A stretch of DNA of 35,129 nucleotides from Acanthaster planci (GCF_001949145.1 NW_019091400.1:1092126-1127254); one strand, 5' to 3'. Numbered from the stretch's first letter, positions 10,681-21,975 are shown. The notes: generated from the sequence alone by a model not told the origin. Program-made: numbers and translations.

Positions 10681-11641
10681 TTGAACTGGCTCACTGAATA
10701 TGACAAGTACATCTTTTCAGTGGGTACAGCAAAAGATTTTTAAGCCATTGGGTGCAGAAAAATTCTCACTTCCCCATTCCAAACCCTATGTATGCAGCTG
10801 GTTATGAATCTGGAGGCTTAGTTAAGATGTATTACTAGCAGTGCTTCAGATTGCTCTAGCTTATGTTGGAAGTCATCGTCATTGTTATGCACACCTGTTT
10901 GAAGCTGTGGTGCTTTGCATTTCTCCGTATTGAGCACATTATTTGGGGACCATCCTTTTTTATTAGTTTCATGAGTATACAACGAGTACCCTTTTCCTGT
11001 ATCCCATCCTTGAGAGGACAGACTTACAAGGAAAATGTGATTTCTCTTCTGCTGGGAAGCATATTATCAGCATTTTCAATTTTTTTTAAGAATAAATGAC
11101 CTCTAACCCTCCCCTCAGTGTACAGTTTGTATGCTTGTGAAAGAGATGAAAAAAGTAGGTGGCCCCTACTTGCCATGCCAGAACTTTCCCATCCCCACCC
11201 AAAAAAAGTGATCTGTGATATCTAGCCATACATGGAATCTGTCAGCACAAGTTTGAGAAAGAAATCAGAGAGTTTGTTAAATCTGTTTTTATTACTGTCC
11301 TCTTTCATTTTAACAAACCCCTAGACCACAACGTTGCCTCCTCTTTTGTCCAGAACCATTTGTCATCTCCGAGACACTTGTCTTTCCTTGTGGGGGGGCC
11401 CTTGGGTGGCCACCTAATTTATGAGGGCACTGGATATCTTTGAGATTTATGCTCCATTGTTGCAACAGTAAATCTTCTGCAATTGAAAGTATGATCAACT
11501 TCCCATATTTCCCTTTTATTTAAATTCCCCTGGCCATTTTCACAATTGGTTGCAATGGACCATCCTGTTGATCGGACAGTGATTGATGAGTGACTCTTAA
11601 AATCCTAATATCTCCCTGGTTTTGGCCTTTTACCAGTTTAT
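10681..11641. other. Non-coding background
   Basis: Nothing gene-like is seen. A G-run lies near 11392-11398. Several short open frames exist on both strands without family resemblance. Confidence 0.5.
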
Positions 11642-11845
11642 TACTGTATGCTTACATGTACATGCATTCAGTTGTGGGAAATGTCAAAGTTGCCATTGTA
11701 ACAGATTTGTTGACAGGCCCAAGTTCACTTTGTGAACCTGTTTTAAGATCAGGTAAAGCCATTCTGTCAGGTCAACATGACAAAAATGAAGTTAACCAAA
11801 TTTTACTGCATGTTTACATGAATGCATGTACATATAAGTACAGTA
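11642..11845. repeat. About 205-bp unit with inverted-repeat ends and a central palindrome
   Basis: The ends form an imperfect inverted repeat. The inner 15 bases of the left arm (ATGTACATGCATTCA, 11656-11670) pair perfectly with TGAATGCATGTACAT (11819-11833). Further out, TACTGTA (11642-11648) pairs with TACAGTA (11839-11845). Near the middle is a perfect GTTCAC-TTT-GTGAAC inverted repeat (11723-11737). The architecture resembles a MITE or foldback element, but I found no target-site duplication or superfamily signature. The central repeat can also be read as two nuclear-receptor-type half-sites (AGTTCA and TGAACC) facing each other with a 5-base gap. Confidence 0.5.
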
Positions 11846-12359
11846 GTGCGAAGTGTGTTGGTCAATTAAAAATGTCACCTTTGGGGCTGAAGCATGATCC
11901 ACAATGAAAGAATTGAGCCAGAATCTGATAACAACTGAGAGAGCTGAAGATGAAAATTGCGGCATCGAATATCCACAGACAATTCCACAGACAACACACT
12001 AAAGGTACTTATTATATAAGGTCAGGGAATCAAAATAGAAATGGCTCAGGCATGTAGTGAGAATTCAGGACAATAAATGTACATTGAAGCAGACACAGAG
12101 GAGGTAATGCTTTCAAAAGATCTTGCAGAATTTTGGGGTTGGAGTCATAGAACTAGTCCTGTATTTCTTTGGCCTCAATGTTTTCCTCCAAAAGAGTAAA
12201 ACTTCATGGGCTACACAAGCCCTATGTTGATGTTTCTTTTTGTGCAGAACCATACAAATGTTTTGAGCAGCACGCTGTAGTTTGTAAGACTCATAGTGGT
12301 GGGAAAAATTGTATCAAATGATATTATTTGCTGGCCTCATTCTCAGAGTAGACAAATAA
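11846..12359. other. Non-coding background
   Basis: Contains a near tandem doubling of CCACAGACAA around 11973-11994. No gene recognised. Confidence 0.5.
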
Positions 12360-12840
12360 ATGTTGTTTCTTGAAAGGATCTGCAATGGGCTAAAGAGGGA
12401 TCCCAATACGATGCCTTTAGCATCGATCTGCGCACTTCCTCATTTGAAAATGAGGCTGTACGTGTCAGTTTCAATTCTTAATACGATCAGACAATTGAAA
12501 GTAAGGAGTCAAGACACGAAGTGCATAAAGTTATGTCAAATTCAGACTTTTCAGGCTGCAATTTTTGTGGAATAGTCTTTCAGGATGACTCGACACATAA
12601 AATCGAAGAAAAAATAACCACAATTTACCGGGAACTAACGTACTTGCGATGGTCGTGTATCTGCATGTGCAGTGGGCCTGGTTTACTGAAGTGGCGTCAC
12701 ACTTATGAACCGGATACTGGATGTACTGTGCCAACTCCATGGGTGCGCATGACGAAGTTCAACACAGAGAGCCTCGGTTTCGATGCGGATATGCGCAGAC
12801 GGCGCTGATGTGAAGTCCCTCTATGGGTTTATATAAACCA
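12360..12840. promoter_or_regulatory. Candidate regulatory island with two adjacent hairpins
   Basis: A complex segment with many CpGs near its right end (GCGCAGACGGCGCTG, about 12794-12808). Two perfect hairpins stand next to each other at 12409-12425 and 12438-12455. Open frames of 69-95 codons occur here on both strands, mutually overlapping and with no family resemblance, which argues for composition rather than coding. It could be a regulatory element or a structured non-coding transcript. Confidence 0.22.
12409..12455. repeat. Two tandem perfect hairpins
   Basis: The first is CGATGC-CTTTA-GCATCG (12409-12425). The second, thirteen bases later, is CCTCATTT-GA-AAATGAGG (12438-12455). Both have fully paired arms. 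Together they could form a short structured RNA on either strand, but neither has the length of a microRNA precursor. Confidence 0.65.
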
Positions 12841-14180
12841 GATTCCTTGCTCGTGATGGTTTTGATATCAAAGCAAATATCTGATGTTAATAAACAAATC
12901 TCCAGAAGGTATTAATCAGTGATGATGTTACAGTTGGCTTTGCATTTGAAATGTATATCTGTAGTAAGAGAAGAACAGGCAAGCAGGTGTTGCATAATGG
13001 AGGGTGAATTGTTGTTTCCTGTACACCTGTACTGGACTAGCTAGTTTGCACACAGTTCGCGCTGAACTTTTTTCTTTATTCATTCATGTAGATGTAGCCA
13101 TTTCTTTATATCTCTTCTAGTATTTTCTGAACTAATCTGAAGATTTAGATTGGTTGGCTTTCAGTTGTCTTCTTAAAACAAAACCCTGCAAGTTTTAGTC
13201 ATGTAACTTGTCGAACTTCTGAAACTTCAGTCTGCCTTGGTTTTTCATCATCGCAGGTTGTCTTTCCTCTAAAGCTTGTACCAGTGGACGATAAAATCGG
13301 ACAAGGTTTCCTTTTTTTCCTTTGTACAAAATGTCAGAATCTTCCATCTGTTTCCCGCTGATCAGAATTCCGGAAGTTATCCATCTACTACAGTGGGGAC
13401 CAGTAGGATGCAGAATGTCTGGAAGGAAGATGTGGCAGACTCAAGCTGGAGACAGATCTTCAGATGATGTGAATTATTAATTTCAGATGCTACGATGCAC
13501 TCTAGCAATTCTGCTGAGACATCTTTAGGATGGAGCCCGACTGTGTTTTTGAGATTGGGGTAACTTTTTTTTGAGGGGGGGGTTAAAATTCAACAGTTAA
13601 AGTTTAGCATTACCACTCAGAGTCTGGAATTTATTTTTTCACTTGGAAGCAGGAGTCCTTCCCAAGGAAGTGTCTTCTTCTAATAGGCTTGTCATGCACA
13701 GGCAAACTTTTAAGGGTTCATTCATTCATAAGCTGATGTACACCTTGTTATTCAGGAACAGTTTCACTGGAAGAATTTTGAACCATTATGGGGCTTTTTT
13801 TATTTTAAACCATTGACTGGGTCTTTAAAACTGCAGTGGATGCACCCAAGTCTGACAGGGAAGTGATGTGAACAACTGAAGGTAATACCAGTTTAACATT
13901 TTTAAAAAAGGAATTTATTGTTAATTGAAAAGTCTTGAATAAAAAAATCAATATTTAGGAGAAAGGCTGTTCATGCAAATTTATAGGTCACGTCAGCAGT
14001 TTAAGGTAGGTCTGAGCATGGTCTGAGGGGGTCCAAGGGAAGAGATTGAGATTGATTCTCTCCTCTATTTTGTCCAAGACAAAGAAACCCTGTGTATTAT
14101 CCATCTGCTTTTGGAGTAGTGCAGTAGCCTTTTGTTATTACAGTCCCTCTCTGTCTTTGTTTTTAGTTGACACTGACTAG
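12841..14180. other. Non-coding background
   Basis: Mostly AT-rich with T-runs and one G-run (about 13575-13582). No gene, RNA or repeat family recognised. Confidence 0.5.
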
Positions 14181-14900
14181 TTTCAGACGATTGAAAGCCT
14201 TCCATTCCAACAATAAGGAATGGGCCGGCACGGGTCATAAAGTCTGCCAGGCAGTTTAATATCGGGAGGTGTATCAAACTAGAAATCTCTGGTTTCCTCT
14301 TGTGCCGGTGTGTTTACAAGCAATCAAAGTCGACGATAACGTCGCCATAATTGCTCCTCATTCCAAATGAGACCACCCCATCATCCCCCCCGACTGTCAT
14401 AACTCACCCCAGCCACATATTAGCGATTGCGCAGTTTCTCACCAGTTTCAATTCCATCGAGCTGTCCCTCCCAATCCCTTTCCCTCCCCAACCACCACCA
14501 CCTCTGCTCTTAAACTCCTCAGCTCGTTCCTTCCAGCCAGGGATGTTTGCCGAGAGAGAGTCATAACCTTCCTCAAATGGTCCTCCAGTCTTCTGCCCCA
14601 TGTTTGCCTCCACATTTTGATGCATTCTGAAGTGCACTGTGATGTGGCGATGGCAGACAGTATTGGTCCTCGGGCCCCACAGAAACAAACAGACGGCTGT
14701 GCGTCGCCTCCTTCGAGGCAGCATTACCAAGGCTTGGTTGGGTAACTCACCACTAAGTACCAGGGATTTAAAAGGCCATTTTGGGAGATTAATTTCTACT
14801 TTTTTAGTCACTGATACCCTCTTTGCAGAGCTTAGCAGTGTAAATACAAGAGCATGGTGCACAATCTCAATGAGACAGGAGGAAATGCTAGACTAAGTTC
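14181..14900. promoter_or_regulatory. Candidate regulatory island, about 700 bp
   Basis: A long complex stretch. Near 14320-14354 a nested inverted repeat carries outer arms GCAAT/ATTGC (14320-14324 and 14350-14354) around CGACG-ATAA-CGTCG (14331-14344), next to ATAATTGC. The remainder has mixed composition and a pyrimidine-rich, CCACC-containing centre (about 14465-14512). A 152-codon minus-strand frame (14404-14862) is the second longest in the window. Its translation is rich in basic and Gly runs derived from the CCACC tract and matches no family, so I do not call it a gene. An enhancer cluster is the best guess. Confidence 0.28.
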
Positions 14901-16263
14901 AAATCGATTAGCTCTGAGGTCCCTCTTTTTTTCCTCCTCCACCTCTAGTCCCAGTGTTTTACCAAAACAGAGTGCAAACTTCTTGATTGAGGTACATGCT
15001 TCCCAACTTGAAGACTTATTCTTCCCTAAAAGAGCTTGTACAGTTGAGTTGATTGCTATTTTTCAAGGGCACAGACCACAGCTGTGGACATGACTCTCCT
15101 TCCCCCCTCCCCCCATGTAGTGTCTGTGTCCTTGGGCAAGCACACCTTACTGAATGCTTAATTCCATAAAGGAGCAAAATGGCTTTATATATTAGGCAGA
15201 GTTACTTGTGACTCTATGTGAATACTTGTAGCACCTAACGACAACTTTTGAGTTAGCAGTGGAGCTTGGGTATTCCTCACTGGCATGATAAACAAGTTTT
15301 ATTTTAATGGAACTTTTTGGTGCTTTATTTACCATTATTTTTTTGATAAGCACCATTTGTTATTGTTAACCTCAAAGATTTTTTAAAGCGCCTTCTGGTT
15401 GACTGAGTCATTTGTTATGATATTAAGTTAAAAAATACATTAAGATTTGCATAATTTGACATCATAGTCCTTCAAATGTTTAAGTGTAAACTGAAAATAG
15501 AGTTTATAATTCTGTTAAGTATTCTGTAAAATACTTACCATCATTTACTGATGAGGAAGAAAAGGGTCAAGTGACCTGTTGGAGGAAATTAATTTGCTTG
15601 TGCTTTGCTATTGGCATTTAACAGGCTGACAGAGGGCTCCCTACTAGGAGACCATATTTTTTCACTTGAAAGTCAGGATTTCTGTTACTGCCTTTCCATT
15701 CGTGTAATATAGCTTCTGGCTGAATTACGTCATGCTGTATCACTGGTGGTGAGCAATGACTATTTTTGTCTCCTCTGCTGTCCATTCCATTGTTCTGTGA
15801 TTAATGCCCCTGTAATATCTTGCCAATCTTGTTCTGTTGTGTCTTGATTAAAACTGAGTGAACCATGTGATTAAGACTTCTAAGATTCATTTCACTCCAA
15901 GCAAATTTGACAAACGGTGATCCAAAACCTGAAAGGTGTCATATTGTTTATTTTGCACTTGCTCATGTTTATTAATTTCACTATTTTCAACACCAATCAG
16001 TAATTATTTGTCAAATACCACATTACTACAACCATAGTTATTCTTGGGATTGTTTCTTTTTTTTCATTCCAGCAGAATTTTATAGAACTGCTCCATCAAG
16101 GGTTCTTTTATCACTGACATTAATCACCGAGGTATGGTTGACACTACATACTGGACTGTAGCTTGTCATGTTCATTTTTAAAAATGTTTGGAGCAGGCAA
16201 CATCTTAAAGGCTAGTCTGTACTTTGCACGGAAGGGTTTTTCATCAGATCAAATGTTTGTGCT
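14901..16263. other. Non-coding background with possible SINE remnant
   Basis: No gene is seen. A word block at 15127-15141, GTCCTTGGGCAAGCA, resembles the tail segment widely seen in invertebrate and fish tRNA-derived SINEs, but no tRNA-like head was found upstream. The remainder is AT-rich. Confidence 0.4.
15115..15145 (+). mobile_element. Possible SINE tail fragment
   Basis: The sequence reads GTGTCCTTGGGCAAGCACA, close to the conserved TGTCCTTGGGCAAG-type block found in the bodies of many tRNA-derived SINEs. A related but more diverged block lies inside the SINE-like element near 31626-31648. Without a promoter head or target-site duplication this may be chance. Confidence 0.22.
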
Positions 16264-16345
16264 GTGAATTTGCGAAACTGGAACACATTTCCAGTCAAGC
16301 GAATTTCACCACAAATTCACTTCACTTTCACATCCAACTGAAGTG
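16264..16345. repeat. Nested inverted-repeat cluster
   Basis: GTGAATTTG (16264-16272) is the exact reverse complement of CAAATTCAC (16312-16320), and it also pairs imperfectly with GCGAATTTCAC (16299-16309). Inside sits a perfect hairpin ACTGGAA-CACAT-TTCCAGT (16277-16295). A further perfect pair, CACTTCA (16318-16324) with TGAAGTG (16339-16345), follows directly. The whole 82-bp piece can fold into alternative cruciforms. No known transposon ends were recognised. Confidence 0.65.
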
Positions 16346-17285
16346 TGAACTGGTAGTAAGGAAGTATAGCATAGTAAGTCATCCTTGTTGATTGCAATGG
16401 ATGCACAAAGCAAGCCCTATCCTTGCATGCAATTTGTAATATGGCTGTAGTATCTCTTTGGAACAGTAACTATTACAACAAATGTCAGTGCAGAGAATGA
16501 CATGGACATTTAAGCATCTGCTCCGGTCCATGTTTTTCCCTAATGTGTGCAAACTAGAAATTGGTTTAATTGTAGGAATGAATGTGATTACTAAGGGAAT
16601 AAATATTGGTGCTTGGCATAATCATTCACTCAAGCCTGCTCAGAAGAGTGGATGCTGATAGTGACCCAAACCAAAAGGGAGGGACATCATCATCATCCAT
16701 TCTCCAAAGCCAGGAGTGGCCAAGTACAAATTCATTCCTATTCATGAATACGTTTTGTCACAAGTTTAAAAAAATTATAAATGTCCAGCAATTTTCTTCA
16801 AAAATTTTACTTTTCAGAAACCCCTCTAGTCCTGTAGCCACATTGTAGCATGTAGGAGTAGTCATTAACAATCTCCTTACATGAACATTGACAAAATGCA
16901 TACTGCATGAGGTGGTGCAAAGCCATCTGTTGCTTTATCAACCATTTGTAAATACCTGGGACAGTTTTCCTATGTCTGGTGATTGAAATGCATCACATGA
17001 CCATGTATTAATTGATTCCATTTGGTCAAGACTCTGTGTGCGTGTGGCATGCAGAATTTGCCACACATTCACCAAGTCCATATAAGGAGATTTGTGTGGA
17101 CTACTTGCACATAAAATATACGATCAAATGGGGAAATGAAAGTAAAATTCTTGAACAAAGTCCTTGGAAATTTATTGTACATTGGTTTTCTTTGACTCTG
17201 TCTAAAATGGTATTTATGAATGGGAATAAGTATGTGCACAGTCGGTCTTAAGTAATGCTCAAATTCAAGTTTTAAACTAATATTT
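16346..17285. other. Non-coding background
   Basis: AT-rich, with short unrelated open frames. It holds the 12-bp palindrome TATTCATGAATA at 16739-16750, which recurs within the larger palindrome at 17424-17441. Confidence 0.5.
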
Positions 17286-17289
17286 AAGA

Positions 17290-17470
17290 GCAGCTCAGGA
17301 GAATGAATGCGACTAATGCCCGAGCCACAGCATGTTTAAACCCGGCCAAGCACATATTTATTTCCTAATTGAAGGCCGGCCAAGTGGTGGGCTCTCAACT
17401 AATAGGAATGGCTAAACTGCCGTAGTTATTCATGAATAACTCTTTAAATGGACACAGTTAAGGTTTATTC
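17290..17470. promoter_or_regulatory. Candidate regulatory island with 18-bp palindrome
   Basis: A compact complex block with several self-complementary words: GTTTAAAC (about 17334-17341), GGCCGGCC (about 17373-17380) and the perfect palindrome at 17424-17441. It also has CTAATTGAAG (about 17365-17374) with a homeodomain TAATTG core and CAAGTGG, an Nkx2-type AAGTG core. The dense mix of distinct words and near absence of simple sequence makes this one of the better enhancer candidates. Confidence 0.35.
17424..17441. promoter_or_regulatory. Perfect 18-bp palindrome
   Basis: AGTTATTCATGAATAACT is fully self-complementary. Its centre, TATTCATGAATA, also occurs on its own at 16739-16750. The half-site AGTTATTCA contains TTAT, a posterior-Hox/Cdx-type word, and the spacing could seat a homeodomain or POU dimer. 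The factor class is inference. Confidence 0.55.
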
Positions 17471-18110
17471 TCATATATCTTTGGATTGGTCAGAAGTATC
17501 AATTTTGTGTTGAATGGATTTTTTGTTATCATCCCATTGGCAAAGTTTTAATTAAGAAAAAGGGCTGTGGTGCCCCATTTTCTTCTTCAATTTTCAGTGT
17601 TTGCCTGAAATTTCATCTTCAAGTGTACACAGATGCTCTGGCCCCAAAATTGGAACAGACCTGACATGTTTCATATCGAATTTATGAGAGAGCAGGAAAA
17701 AAAAAAAAAGAGTCAAAATTAGGTGCTCTGATGTAGGGTTGAAGATGATCGACACACAGCCAACTACGCAGTCAGGTATTAACCAAATAAATCCCCGAGC
17801 CCCTCTAATACAATTACAGTATTTGACTACTTGTCTGTAGCAGTACATGTCCACCAGCGTGGAATTTACACAGCGGGATCCTGTGACTGGAGAAAATTTG
17901 GAAGGGGAAGGAGGGAGACGTGGGAAAGCCAAGGATACAGACGTTGGGCAAACTGAAGGGCGGCCTCAGGTCGAGGAGCTGTGATCCCATTGTTCCCTAG
18001 GTCCCTCTCCTGTTTTCTGCTTCTGGGCCCTGCCCCAAGAAGCAAAAATTATATCCACTCGTAGCTATCCTTTGGGACCTGTCCTTAACGGAAAATGATA
18101 ATGCTGGTCT
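17471..18110. promoter_or_regulatory. Weak candidate regulatory stretch
   Basis: The parts at about 17590-17690 and 17740-18080 are complex and less AT-rich than the flanks, with an A-run at about 17698-17709 between them. A 112-codon minus-strand open frame (17594-17932) matches no family. I see no motif cluster beyond isolated words. Confidence 0.15.
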
Positions 18111-19780
18111 TTGTCCTGACCAAAATTTAGCTTGAATGCTGAAAATATGTTAAACAGTTGACTGAGAGGGGTAGTTAATCTTTACACCACGTCAGAGTGA
18201 CTTGTTACAGTAGAAGCCAGTTACAAGTGTCACAGATCCAGCTCATCTGTTGTAATATCCTGATGAACCTATGTGTCCATTCAAGTGAACAAAAAGACTG
18301 AACATGACGTTGAGACGAAACAACTGATAAATTTATCTTCTGCATACAGACTCAAAGAAAAGTTTGATCAAATTTTTTTCTATTGCTTTCTTTTCCATTC
18401 CTCCAGACAAATAGTTTCTCTCTGTACAGATAAGCAGACTGTCAGATCAGCTTCATTTTTGGAGCGTATATTGTTCATTGAATAGTAAAATAATCTGTTT
18501 CTGATTTAATTGTGCAGAATTTAAGGAAAGTATTCAAAGCAGCATTCAGAAGCAAACATATAAACAAAAAACAAATGTGGTCAAGAGTGGTCAAGAATTT
18601 TTAGGCTTTACTTTGTTCCTTTGTTGAGCTACTGTTGACCTGAGGGGTTTTCTTCTCAACCCTTCCCGTAACTTCATTTTATTCCCCTCTCTTTCTGCCC
18701 TAAAAAAACATCATTCTCTCAAACACTCATCCAATAGAAGGCACTTTGCATTTGGCCACTAACCACTGCCGGTCCATGAATGAATGCATGAATGAAGATG
18801 TTGCTATAGCATAAACTTTGCAGAGCACCCTGAAACAACACGGTGTGATGTACCCATGTTTCTACCCTGCGCATTCGCAGTCTGTTCAGCCCCCCTCTGT
18901 TTGTGTGTTCATACCCATTTGGAGTTAACCCCCCCCCTCCGTGATACAGGGTGTTGATTGGTTAATTTACAGTTGAGGAAGTTTTGCCAATCAATATTCG
19001 GATGAGGTTTTTGCTGAGTTCTTGCCCATGTTTCTCTGGTTAGAGATGAACAAGTGTTTTTGCAGTCAAAGCAGTATCCACACAAATGGAAGGAAATACA
19101 GATTCAGTACACCCTTTGGTTTTTCTTATGCAACACAGTGAAAGGTTATTCATACCAAAATTGATGTGTTTGTTGCCAATTTTTGTTTCCTTACTTATTT
19201 AAGTACTTGATTAAAAGGTATGGACTATTATGCTGAAGTTTCAGTTTTAAAAATGTTGTGGCTGTTCCCCCATTTTTTTTATCTTGCTTGTAATGCTTTG
19301 TTGCAGATTTTTTTGGCTAATTCAGTACCTGATTAAAACTGTTGTTTTTGACGGGTCAGGCTTTTTGCTGTTGTTACCATAATTATTGTTACAAATCCTT
19401 TGTCAGAAATGCAAGATGGATTTCTAATGTACCCACAAAATTGCTGGAAAAAAAATTCTTGTTCAATGTAGTGATAATTGATAATCTTGCTATTTCACAC
19501 AGCATTCCCAACACCAAGACCCAGTCCGGCTGAGTACATGCACATACTAATATAAAACTCATTAGACCAAACTAAGTTAATCTTCCGATCTCGAACAAGT
19601 AGATTTACTTCTCATTGTTTTGCCATACTTAAATTCTTTGTGAACAGCAGAAGAGAAAGAGCTGGAGAAAAGAAAAAGACATACAACCGTCCTGAAACTG
19701 GCCTTTAAGGGCTACACTTTCCCCCACTATTTCAGCAATAATTGCTCAACAAATCCAATTTGCACCAGAACGGCACTGCA
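18111..19780. other. Non-coding background
   Basis: Contains an NRF1-like palindromic word TGCGCATTCGCA (about 18868-18879, one mismatch from the ideal site), a C-run near 18931-18938 and GAATG repeats near 18777-18795. No gene recognised. Confidence 0.5.
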
Positions 19781-20030
19781 CTTAATGAAACAATTCTATT
19801 TTTGGTCGGCCATCCCGCTGCAATTGGTGATGAGGGAAGGGAAGGGGATGGTGGGAGAATTCTTCATGCTTCTGTGAGCAGTCTGAAAGGAAGGGAAGTA
19901 CTATTTTGTCCGAGTCTTGTGTAAATTGCTTTGTTAGAGGCACGTTTATTGAAAAACTGAGAGAAACATTGCAATCAGTGGAGTGAATGGAAATGAAATG
20001 GCTGGCTAATGCACTTGCTATCACGTAATT
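19781..20030. promoter_or_regulatory. Weak candidate regulatory stretch
   Basis: A more complex piece with GGTCGGCCATCCCGCTGC and a GGAAGGGAAGGGG purine stretch. An 80-codon frame on the minus strand and a 60-codon frame on the plus strand overlap and are not gene-like. Confidence 0.15.
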
Positions 20031-21059
20031 TTAGGAAAAAAATGGAACAATTTTTGTTTGTTCTTTTAAGTGGTGACACAAGTTCAGAGATGTTGATGAT
20101 GGTGCACAATTTTTTGTTATTGTTGATGTAAAAAACTTTCTACTTTTCTCAGCAAGTTGTTACTACAAAAAATTAAACTCAAAACTTGTGTGCCACACCT
20201 TGCATCATAAGGAAGAGTGCCTGCTCAAATATGGTACGAGTAAAGTACTTTCTAAATCCAATTATGTTGTGAGCACAAGAAAGCGTGTGTGAAATGCATC
20301 ATGCTGGTATCTGGGTTTCACGCATGGTGGTTACAGGAGGCAACACTTTTTCCAGATGTTATTTGGGCAGATTTTGTTTGCAGCATTGAGATTTTTGTTC
20401 TACAATTTGCTCCAGTTTATTACATAATGTTGGCATTCTGCCTAAATGTTGTCCAAACTAACTAGCGCATTCTTCTTTTGACGTTCCAAACAGTGCATTA
20501 TACAGACTGGTTGTCAATGAAAGAAAAGTCTCCAGGCAGCTGAATGAAAGCTTGTTTTAGGTTCATTGCATCCATCTGGCTTTGCAATTAAACCCAATTT
20601 GTTTCACTTGTCAGAGTTTGATTTTGGCAGTCTTGATAGACCTCAGTGATTAGGCTGATCAGTAGAAAGTTGTTGCTGCCAAAGGGCTCTGACCTTTGGC
20701 ATAATGGGACATAATGGATATTTGATGAAGAAGTATTAGATTTCACGAAGGCATCTTTTTGTACTTTTTTCTTTTTGTATCACTACCGTTACATCCCATG
20801 ATTGGATTGTCAGAGATCGTGAAGAAATGATGAGAGTTGAGAACTAACAAAATATCCACTCACTTTGAGAACTTCTGTGTGATAAAACGACAGATTGTTG
20901 CTTACAAGGAAAATATGGACTTGTGAGACCCAAAGTCTTACCTTTTCATTTTCCATGGGATTTCAAACAGGAAAGAAATAAATTCCTATACTTGGTCTGC
21001 GATACTCCAGTGCTCCCTGCTTCTCACAAACCTACCTGTAGCATTCTTCAATATGAAGA
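20031..21059. other. Non-coding background
   Basis: AT-rich, with T-runs and no recognised feature. Confidence 0.5.
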
Positions 21060-21210
21060 ACGCAAATAATATAATTAACTCGCATAGCATGCATCTGCTA
21101 TACACGCTGTGAGGTTTTCTCTTGTTATCCCCCCGGTATTACACAACCTTAATGGATGGCATTTGTCGTGGATTTGACGGCTTCGACTGAAATTGAATGG
21201 AAATTGGATT
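21060..21210. promoter_or_regulatory. Candidate regulatory island with homeodomain and octamer-like words
   Basis: Contains ATATAATTAACTCGC (about 21069-21083) with a TAATTA core. It is followed by TAGCATGCATCTGCTA, in which GCATGC and ATGCAT palindromes overlap in a POU-like word. CpG is somewhat richer than in the flanks. A single-block enhancer is possible but unsupported by comparison. Confidence 0.22.
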
Positions 21211-21633
21211 GCTAGTTGTTGATTTGATCGTGCTTGCCAGATGTACCATTAAAAAAGAAAAAAAAATGGTGCTTTTCGCTCAACAAGTTTGGCATCATGG
21301 GGAGAGATTTAAAGTTTGGTTGATGGTTGAATCATATCACCGTCTTTGTGCTCAACTGAATGTTTTCCTCATATTTAGGTGACTTTAATTGGCTGTATTT
21401 TTGTGGTAAACAGTTTGTAAATGAGACAAGGAAGCAGGTTTATAAACAGCTCAGTGTTTTTTCTTCATCAAGACAAAATGTCGAGATATTTCTTCGCAAG
21501 TTAGAAAGGAAAGCCTGAATATTTTGTGAATTGTAAAAAAAAATGAAATTTTGAGAGGTCAAATGAGTGACATGAAAATCTGTAGATTCGTTCACCTTGG
21601 AACATCACTAAAATAGACCCCTTATGACTGGTA
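21211..21633. other. Non-coding background
   Basis: A-rich runs near 21253-21266 and 21535-21542; otherwise unremarkable. Confidence 0.5.
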
Positions 21634-21675
21634 CTCTGCAGTAGTTCCTGTAACCTCTGCACTGGTTCCTGTAAC
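21634..21675. repeat. 21-bp tandem duplication
   Basis: Two head-to-tail 21-bp units, 21634-21654 and 21655-21675, differ at two positions. Both end in GTTCCTGTAAC. The following AAGGAACC can pair back to the GGTTCCT of unit 2, giving a short hairpin. Confidence 0.8.
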
Positions 21676-21807
21676 ATGGCAAGGAACCATAAAAAAATGT
21701 GAAGTGCAGTCCCCCTGTTATGCTTGCAATGTTGAAGGCCTTACTCCATTCTGTTCAGTTTTGTTTATCTATTAATTAAGAGGTTAGCTTCTGAGAAAGA
21801 ACAAGTT

Positions 21808-21969
21808 GGTTGAAAGTTTAACTTTCAACCCTGAAATGGTTTAAGCCCCAAAGATTGTTAGTGCCCGTTGTTATATTGATTAGTACTTTGAAAAGGGTAA
21901 TTGTAAGTACCCCTACAAAAGGGTAAAATCAGTTGGAGGTTTAGAAAAACCTCCAAATCCTTTGGATTT
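21808..21969. repeat. Cluster of three perfect hairpins
   Basis: Hairpin 1 (21808-21830) has 11-bp arms GGTTGAAAGTT/AACTTTCAACC around a single T. Hairpin 2 (21933-21956) has 10-bp arms TTGGAGGTTT/AAACCTCCAA with loop AGAA. Hairpin 3 (21955-21969) is AAATCC-TTT-GGATTT and overlaps the end of hairpin 2 by two bases. Between 1 and 2, the word AAAAGGGTAA occurs twice (about 21890 and 21917). Possible explanations are a structured RNA or a foldback element remnant. No coding or transposon context is seen. Confidence 0.7.
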
Positions 21970-21975
21970 CTTCAA

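Noticed and set aside
14404-14862. 152-codon open frame on the minus strand
   Set aside because: Its Gly-rich and Arg-rich runs come from a CCACC-type tract and a CpG stretch. A plus-strand frame overlaps it, and no family is recognised.
18868-18879. NRF1 site TGCGCATTCGCA
   Set aside because: One mismatch at the centre and no other promoter evidence nearby; kept only as a note in the background entry.
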